A stretch of 28,971 nucleotides of DNA, from positions 1 through 28,971 of the forward strand of contig JABVXV010000539.1 of NCBI GenBank assembly GCA_013365325.1, written 5' to 3'. Position 1 is the first letter of the stretch, and each line of letters opens with the position of its first letter. The notes under the pieces were generated by a model. It had not been told where the DNA came from and ran no database searches. It was given only the letters and a program-made list of their open reading frames with translations. This DNA is from Dipetalonema caudispina. Its lineage: Eukaryota; Nematoda; Chromadorea; Rhabditida; Onchocercidae. The position numbers were made by a program, and so were the translations under genes. Below are positions 1-8,800 of this stretch, piece by piece.

Positions 1-512
1 CGAGAGGGAATTACGTTGGAATTTATCGCAATATAAAAAGGCCCAAATAATGAATCCATCTCAGTGTTCTCGTGATTTTCTCGCGTTGATTAATACATTT
101 GTTCTAAGCATAACAACAAATCTTTATTACTTGGATGTAAAACAATTCAAACGGTAAATTGTAGTGAAATGTTTATGTGACGCAGTCCTTTGATCGTTTG
201 AGAATCACTTTATGTAAAAATGGTCATAAGGGTAACTAGAAGAAATTTCATAGAACAGATATGAGATTATGAGGAAGTGAGAACTAAATATGATTTGGCC
301 TTCTTGGCATGGAATCTATATTGTTCCCGCATATTATCGACATTATCTGATACTATCGTAGCAGACATTACTCATTTAATTTTTTCCTCGTCAATTTTTG
401 ATTGGAAGTGCTGAATAGTACATTTGCCGAATAGAAAGAGATTCATATTACATACCACTGACATACTTATCAGCAAATGCAAATAACAACAGCGATGAAG
501 CAACAAATCAGT

Positions 513-937
513 TCAATGTGTCAAATTATCTGGACGGTTAACCAAAAGTGGCACAAAGACGAAGAGATCTTGCTTTTCTGTGTTCTCGGGTGTGAAATAT
601 TCTGGACGAAATATTTTCGAGATTACCACATTGCTAAAATTAGCGATGTCAAAACTCTGTTTCAAATGGGTGAAGAAAATGGGAAGAAGGAAAAGCAACT
701 TACTACATGTTATCATAATTATTTGTCGTAACTCTATAATAGAGTAGGTAGTAGATTCTGTCAGGTTCAATTTTGAGAAGAAATTGCAGGAAATTCTCAT
801 TGCGTACGAATTAAATTTCCATTGGGGTTGATTCTCCATCTTCATTTCTGGAAGACGCAAATGATGAAGTCGAAAATATCTACAATGACTCTCAAAGAGG
901 TATCGATATGCGATAACACTACAGATTTGTTCCGATT
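513..937 (-). CDS. Candidate terminal exon, unknown protein (140 codons and stop)
   Basis: Acceptor TTCCATTCAG leads into an uninterrupted frame of 140 codons ending with TGA at 515-513; the open frame extends about 5 codons further upstream. It contains CSVIAYRYLFESHCRYF, a central hydrophobic stretch (LLFLLPIFFTHL), and ends FRPEYFTPENTEKQDLFVF to VNRPDNLTH. It is the longest stop-free stretch I found, and chance alone would rarely give it at this composition. A GTAAGT…AAACAG pair inside (47 nt) would break the frame if spliced, so I treat it as exon. No family is recognised. All three plus frames are also unusually open here, which weakens the case. Confidence 0.42.
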
Positions 938-1169
938 CTGAATGGAAGTAAACCTAATGTTTTGCTGTAAGATTGGATAGCAATCATAATGATTTAATTA
1001 AATTATTAGAAGTATTCCTTTACTCTTACTAGTAAATGTATTGAAGTTTAAATGGGTCGTACATTCATATTTTATCATCATCGTATTGAATGAAAGTGTC
1101 TTATCCACCTATATCAATCGCCACAGATCTTAACATGGGATCATCGAATTCTTAAGTTTCATCAATTAG

Positions 1170-1318
1170 TCAATAATTAAATGACAGCAAAATTAGATTT
1201 CCATTTTCACATGAACCAAATTTCATCCCACGAACGATTCCACGGAGGAGAGCTCGTTTTTGATCATAAATCAAGTAAGTGCCATCAATGAATTCGTTGT
1301 TAAATGATTTTAGGATTT
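1170..1318 (-). CDS. Candidate terminal exon, unknown protein (49 codons)
   Basis: The acceptor TTTGTTTCTTTTCAG is one of the best in the window. The frame reads ILKSFNNEFIDGTYLIYDQK, then RALLRGIVRGMKFGSCEN and ends LLSFNY stop. Residue composition looks like protein. An internal donor might instead join this exon to 937-513: candidate GT sites exist, but those with the right phase (such as G|GTTCAT) are weak. It lies downstream of the membrane-protein gene on the same strand, so it would belong to a separate gene. Function unknown. Confidence 0.42.
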
Positions 1319-1428
1319 CTGAAAAGAAACAAAAAGGGAATGAAATTTGTACAGAAATGGACATTTGCTATTTGTTGTACTTCATTAGAAGTAAAATAAC
1401 TTAAATTAAATGATGAATCTTCGTTCAG

Positions 1429-1571
1429 TTATTTTACTCTTTCATATCTGTCGGCTGGAACTGTAACCGATATAAAGTTGTACGGTTATGCGGATTACAT
1501 TTTTATGTTTGTAACAGAGCAGGAAACATTTACCGGTCGAAATACTCCAATGGTATTTTCAGCTTTCAAAA
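1429..1571 (+). CDS. Candidate plus-strand exon, unknown protein
   Basis: Acceptor TTCGTTCAG, donor A|GTAAGG; 47 codons with YFTLSYLSAGTVTDIKLYGY, then ADYIFMFVTEQETF and MVFSAFK. The frame is open for about 69 codons overall. It is phase-compatible (one trailing base) with the exon at 1776. Minus-strand frames across it are shorter. It conflicts in orientation with the minus-strand candidates on either side, so at least one set is wrong or genes are interleaved. Confidence 0.35.
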
Positions 1572-1775
1572 GTAAGGATGAAAGAAAAGATTTTCACAGG
1601 AGAGAGCAATAACTTTAATCATTTCTTTTAATACTGTCAACAAATAATTCCTGATTATGTTCTATTTCAGGAAAGTGAGTAAAAGATCGATTCTTTTCAC
1701 ATTAAATCTTTCAATAAATCAAGTAAAAATTGTTCCAAAAGTTAAATACCACTGTTTTCTTATTTCACATTTCAG

Positions 1776-1918
1776 GTATGAGAATGAGAAATATCCATAG
1801 ACTTTACAATTTTCAGGTATGCAAATTAACTGCAACAAAATTTTATTCTGAAAATGATAAACCTTCAGTAGATGCAATTATGTCCTATTCCTATGAAATG
1901 TCTGTTTTTCAACGCTAA
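1776..1918 (+). CDS. Candidate plus-strand terminal exon, unknown protein
   Basis: Acceptor ACATTTCAG followed by GT, which completes the Ser codon left open at 1571. It then reads MRMRNIHRLYNFQVCKLTA, TKFYSENDKPSVDAIM and ends EMSVFQR stop. An internal CAG|GTATGC could be a donor. A small extra exon near 1671 (after TCTATTTCAG) would change the frame. An overlapping minus-strand frame (PENCKVYGYFSFSYLKCEIR, acceptor ATCATTTTCAG) is also open, so strand is uncertain. Confidence 0.3.
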
Positions 1919-2709
1919 TTGATTGACACTTTGATCCATTGATTTTTGTTATTTACCATCGCTGATTTTATCTTAATTTGTTACTGTAACGATCCTTACT
2001 CCTTCGTACCAGTTATTCCGATAGCATTCTCAATTTGAATAGAGTATATGGGGCGTGTCACAGAAGGCTGTCACTCACTGCAATATCTTATTACTTAATG
2101 ACTGAGATTTCGTGTTTACTTTTAGCTTCCGATTTGATTGAAATTGAAAAAGTTTGAAGTGTCTTGGCTAATTTAATTTATACTCTTAATAGTTAACAGC
2201 TGCTACATTAAATGGTCCATTTTAGACAATTTATGGCTCCATAAAAGTGTTCGAAATCATGCAATGTTGGCCTATTCTATCTGAGTGATTGAAAATTTGT
2301 TCCATTATTTTCTCCAACTGATGACAAAGCCTCTTTTTGCAGCACTATGATGCGAATAAATGAAATAATTATCTGATGAAATTATTAAGAATCATTGTAA
2401 GGTATGTATTTTAACGAAATTTAAAATATTCAAATTTTTGCAATTCACACGAAAAAAAATTTATACATTAGATTTTATACACAAAAAAAAAAAGAAATTC
2501 ACCCAAATCACTGATCAAATTATATCCCAGTAGGATTTCTAAATTTTGGAAGAAAAAGACATTGAGCAAGACCAAATCAATTTAAAAAAAAAGAATTCGA
2601 TATCCTTAACGTTCAATTTTTACAAAATCAATTTTGAAAATTCTAAGATTTAGATGGAAAATAAGCGGCTTAAAATACATATCTAACAATAAGCAATAGG
2701 ACAAACAAA

Positions 2710-2806
2710 TTAAACATAAGTCATTGGATGAGCATTACTGCGATGAGCATAAACAGCTAACGGTGTCTGACGACGAAATGTATCTTCTGATTCCCTCAAT
2801 GAGATT
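2710..2806 (-). CDS. Candidate final exon ending in MTYV (PDZ-ligand pattern)
   Basis: A 97-nt exon with strong acceptor CTACATTTCAG. In the phase required by either upstream exon it reads ISLRESEDTFRRQTPLAVYA, then HRSNAHPMTYV and a stop. The -T-Y-V C-terminus fits the class I PDZ pattern (S/T-x-hydrophobic). Residue choice looks coding and the phase fits, but transcription was not shown. A competing frame of the same DNA (NLIEGIRRY…) is also open but has the wrong phase. Confidence 0.6.
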
Positions 2807-5800
2807 CTGAAATGTAGTAAAGTTCAGGAGTAACTTAATTAACGAAAGTAAAAAGTCATCGAATGTCAGGAATTGAAGTACAATTAGAATCGACGTTGGA
2901 TCCGTCGAAAATTTCATTTTTATCTTAACAGCTAACAGCTGATAACGGTACAATTCCTATCAAAACATATCAGTACCGTCTTTGCTGATGCATAATCATC
3001 GGACTGCCCCATGATCTACTCGGTGCGGTGCCATAGCCACTTTCATGCCCATTATCACCTGAATTACCGGAATTTCGAGATTTTTCATCATCAGTTGAAC
3101 TGAAATTTACATCCTATTACCTACAATGAATTCAAGCATAAAACCAAACCACAAAAATAAAAATAAAAGAAACCATCAAGTCAAAATCAAATATTTTACA
3201 ATTAAAAATTCAAAAAGTAACCAATTTTCAAATGATTTTGCAATGCAAAAGTTGCAATATTTCGCGAATTTTTTTTGAATTAATCATTTTTCAATTGCAA
3301 TAATACTTATAGTATTTCAGTAATTTATTGAAATGCTTTTTACGCATAATCACAAAATAGCGATGTTTTCAAAGTCACTTAACCACAAAAAAAAGTAAAT
3401 ACATGCGGAAAATTTTACCGCTTCGGAGATGAAACAGTATGCAGTACATCATGTTCTTTTTCCACTGAATTTCCGGATGAATCCGGACTAGGTGGAGAAT
3501 CTTGAGAGGGTGGCGGCGGTGGACGACATGTCGGTGGTGGCCTACGCACTGATGATATACCATAAAGTGGCTAAAAATGGATTAATGCAAGTCATAATGA
3601 AGTTGAAGAAGAAATTGGAATTGCAATATTATTCAATTTAGAATGAATTTTGTATTTCCAATGGTTCGATCTTTTCGAATCATTCAATGTTCTGTCAAAA
3701 TAGCAAAATAAGTACATTTTCTATTTATCTGCATACATATTTTTCGCATAGAATTTCAAAACAAATATAATCTAAGTCAAAAATTCATACTTCTCGTCTC
3801 GACGCATATACTATGGGATTTTCGGGATGTACGGCATTGAAAATTCCGCTTCCTGGGATTTCTTCATATAACCTTCCAATAGTGCAGTAACCGTCCGAAG
3901 ATCCACGAAGTCGAAATACTGCTGCAGATTGCAACGATGAATTTCTCATCGAATGTGTTGATAACTTATTTGAACGATATGAACTAGCCCTGCGAAAAAT
4001 GTCCGATTTTAGAGATGATCAATAGGCTTTAATTAAACTGGAAGGATTTACTTATTGTAGTAGAGTGACTGAAATTTTTGAAGATTTTAAATGTATTGCA
4101 AATTATACGATAGAAAAGTATCACGAACTCTCGATACTTGTATTCAATGAAAAATCAATAGATTCTAAAATCGATTGTTCGAAGACTTACCTCAATGAAT
4201 TTGGTGTGACCCGAACAGCTTTATGCTTCATAAAATTATTCTCAGAGGACCCGTATAGCAAATCACCATTAATCATTGAATTACTATCTTGAATCGTTGT
4301 GGTATAGGGCCAATCGTTACTACTCAACACAATGTCTGCTGGAAATTCCGGTTTACGTTTTATTTTTGTTCGTCCCTTCCGGTTGAACCTGAAACATGAA
4401 ACTCAAGTGATTCCTATTCTTTCCCTTCTTTTTTTTTTACAAAAATATAAGGATGTAATTTCTTCGGAATTTCTGTTTTCCATTTTGGTTCACTACTGTA
4501 CAACTTAACAGCATAAATTATCGCTGCAACCTATTTCAATATCAAATCTCTGAGGTCAAGTTTCTTTCTTCTTTCATTCATATTAAGAAATTTATGACTC
4601 ACACCAAATTACTCACTAATAGGTTAAACAAGGATCTGAAATAATTTCCAATTTTTTAAATAGAAATTTCAATGATAATTTTCTCAAGGCCAATTTATGG
4701 GTTAGTGAAAGAGCATAGAACAGTTATTTTCTTACACTGAATCACTAAGGAAATAAAGAAAATCGGATTATCGGAACTAACAAACATAGCTTTCATTCAG
4801 AATAGATTTGATGGTGAAAGAAAAATGGCCATGTTTGAATTATCAGTAAATCATCATTTTCAGTACTGCAAGATAAAGCGCAGTTTTATCATACAACAAT
4901 AAAATTCAATAAATACAAACTATATGCTAAAATTTCTTGACAGCAATTTCTGGCTCATCCAATTGAGCTAATTAAGAAGCAAATGGTATTGCATACAACT
5001 ATTTAATGAATAGTATTTGAATTTAATTACTCTGAATAATTATGCCATCGTTAATTGAGAAAAAATCAAAAAGATGAAGATCAAAATTGTAGATTGATAA
5101 CTCAAAGTTGTGGAAATATAGTTGAACAGTTTTGTGAAACTTTTTAGAGAATATTGTACAAACTCATCAAATTATTGAAATAGATAAATTGTTCCGAATG
5201 TGTAAGTTTAATTTCGTCGTTGTAATACTATACAGATGAAAGATCATCGCATTAATAGCACACAGCAACGAATTACTTCCTAAATTTTGATGTTCCATAA
5301 ACGTAGAACTTTTTTTTTTTTCTTTTAAATTTGATTGTTATAACATTCATTACAGATTTCTACGAATTGCTATGTCGACAAAATTAATTGAATAGTGAAA
5401 AACGATGTTTTAGAGATGTGAAATGAATGCATGCATGCAAACATTTCCGCTTTTAGCATTTCAATTGCATTTTGCAGGACTACTACCGACTACTTATTGA
5501 TTATTTCAACAATTATGCATTTATGAAACACAATGTAACACTTTCAATAAGGTAATGAAATTGAATTCACTGTGATGCATGTATGTATTGAAAATCTTTT
5601 TCAATTTTTTGATTCTTCTTCGATCATAATCTCTTAATTTGTCAACAACAATAATAACAACGAAAAAAAATTTGCTAAATAACTTATTAACCATTTATGA
5701 GTCCCAAATTAATAAATGATAGACAAAATAAATTACAACAATTATTGACCTCTATTTATTATTTTCTGGTTTGGGAGAAATTGTTGATGGTCAATGGATG

Positions 5801-8800
5801 ATAAATGAACCCTCTGCTCGGTAATATATCATCATTCCCATAAAGGGAAAACATATGGATCGGTATAGGTTGTATATATCGGTAACCCATACAACAACAA
5901 CCACAACAACAACAACAACAACAGCAATAATAATAACACAATGAGAGCATGCAAATGTGATTTATTGATATGGTAAAGAGGGTAGTAATGAGAATTGACT
6001 ATCAAATCACTTCTTATTAATTAATCAAATTTGATACTTGACAAATGCAAATTAAGACAAATGATGATAGTATGGTTAGAGGAGCCAGGATAGTATACAT
6101 ATCGCTTACATTTTTGAACTATTCCTCAGATCAATCATTTTTGCAACAGAAACGAAAAAATGAATCGGTGATTTTATTTGCAACATATAACCAACTAATC
6201 CTTCTTTTTATTATTAGGTCATCCTTTTTGTAAATTATTTTTGGAAAAGTTTTAGCAAAATAAAATTTTCATATATAACGAATTGAAATAATTGATGAAA
6301 TTAGCAAACCTTCGTATTTGGATACAAATAATGATGACTAATAAGGCAGCAGAAAGTAATGCACCGGATGCAAGTAAGGCGTACAAGAGATAATCAGGTA
6401 GATTGGTAAATACGGAAGATACTTCGCTATGAGATGTTGTGTTTTGATTTGCATCACATTGCTGAATCTGAAAATAATCTAAATTTCAAATGCTGTAACA
6501 TTTTGATTAGTCTTCAACCTTTAACCCTTTCCATTCATTACATTACTTATTCATTTCACTTTTGTCACTTCAAAAACAACGTAAAAGACGTATTTACTAC
6601 TGTTACGTTCTTCTGTTTACATAAATATATAATACATTATTGAGCATCAAATTTCATCCTGCACTTTCTCATTAGCACCATTTAGAATTTACATACAAAT
6701 TAGGTTAAAGAAAAAAGAAATATGCAGATGTCGATTTACATATATCATACTAATCATTTTTCTCTTCAAATTTTTCTTTTCTTTTTTTTTTGATGGCATA
6801 TACTTTTTCTTTACACCTAAAAAAAAAAAAAAACCTTTTTGAGTCTTCTGATTTTATTTTTTGCAATTCGAATGTAAAGAAAGCATAGTGGTTTCTTTTC
6901 TGATCATTTAAGAAATACCAGGGGAACATTTGGAGAGTCTTTATCTTCTTACGATAAATATCACAAATACGGTGATGATATTCATTCATAATTGTTAGCA
7001 ACTCAAAATTGTCACAATTTTGACAAAGATTTTAAAGTCTACTGATTTAAATGTAGAGAATTTATTATATGCTATTGTTTGTTGGCTTTGAAAAGAAAAA
7101 AAAAAGTGAAAAACCTGAATAAGTTCATCAGCAAGTTCATCGGAAAGCAAATGCCAAATCAATGACGGATCCGGTGGTGGTGGAATGTTAAATTCCGGTG
7201 GCGGTGATACGCATTCACATCCCATCATAAAATAACCATAAACATCATGCTATCAATTCTACTGCAATATTTTTATCATTAATAAAACGAAACATAAGTA
7301 GACGTTTATTGTGTAGTGAATATAAATTTAATTCGAATGAAAACAGATGTAATTATACGAAAAATCATCCATAATTTCAGTTAAAAAAAAAAAAATGAAA
7401 ATAAAGAAACATAATTATTTTATATCAAAAAAGCGAAAATAGCAAAAGCAAATGTGCAAGCAACTAATAAATCATTAAATGAAGTTTGATTTCTTTTTCA
7501 ATTTAATTTGAACCTGATACGATCTATTCAATCAAAATAGATTTCTCTTAAATTTTACAAGATTTTTACGAACTCAACTTATTCATTATTAAGATCTTTT
7601 TAAAGGAGTTGTGCAATGTGACATAGAAAAGCAAAAAAAAAAAAGAAAAGGACCGAATATTTTAGTTCGCTTTCTGCCATCAGAATTTTTCGAAATTTAA
7701 TTTAAAAACTCAAATAACTAAATCAGAAATTAAATTCATTTGACTCTTTTAACAATGAACGCTTCATTTTTTTAGTTAACGTTCACTTATTTGCTATCTT
7801 CCTTTTCTTACGTATTTGTACTTTGTCATTAAATGATGAATCTATTTGGCCAAGAATGCTGATGACGACAAAAAGATAGCCAAATTTTAGGACATTAGAA
7901 TATATATATGTGTCTGTTTGTGTATGTGTGTGTGTGTGTATATATGTGTGTATGTATGTATGTGTGCGTGTGTGTATGTTGAATTTCATAGTATTATTAG
8001 TAGTAGTCTAAGGGCTAAACGATTTGAATTAGGGACAGAAGGGAGTAGAAGAAGACTAATGAACCGTTTTGAATGAAGATAGGATAGGCTAAGGTTTAGA
8101 ATCTATGAGAGAAAGAAGTGAGAGATGAAATTTGATTGCTAAAATGGGTAAATTCAATCAGCAATAGTTTTCGTTTGATATTTAGGCCTATTTTAGAACT
8201 AAGCTTATCTGTTCAAAATTTCTTGCTCAAAATCCAAAAACACAATTTAGAAACAAAATAGGTTAATGATTCTAAGTTAACGAAATTTCCAATGTATCGT
8301 TAAATACTGACGAAATTTGAAAATAAAACTAAGAAACTTTTTTCCTCTTTTTTGAAGAAATGAGAAAATATAGTAAAGATTACGTTGTAATTTATGCAAA
8401 ATATTGCATTTGTCAAATAATTTATTTCTTAACTAAACTTTAGCTCCTATTGGTGATATCCTTTCATTAGTTTTCTTACTTACAATTAACAGTACATCAT
8501 AATTTTGTGCCTGTTCTCCCATACGGAATGATAATATGGGCAGAAAAATAAATCTGCATGAAATTAATGATGTAAGCCTTATCAGGCCTAACAAAAGATA
8601 TATGATTTGCTAATAGTTATAACGCAGCTTTTTGCATTACCAAAATGAAAGCAGCCAAGAGACGGAATTTATTCGTTAGTTGTCAGTTGTGTAGCAATCC
8701 AGAAGGGTTCCAAGTTTTTCCGGTGGATCACTTGGGAATTCAATATGAAATAGAATTATTTTTTTCTTGTCAGAATAAATCATTTTGCGGTAGTTCCAAC

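Noticed and set aside
5759..5950. Minus frame with a polycysteine run
   Set aside because: Direct translation of the intronic CAA microsatellite.
7783..7989. Minus frame with His/Thr/Tyr repeats
   Set aside because: Translation of the TG/TATG microsatellite.
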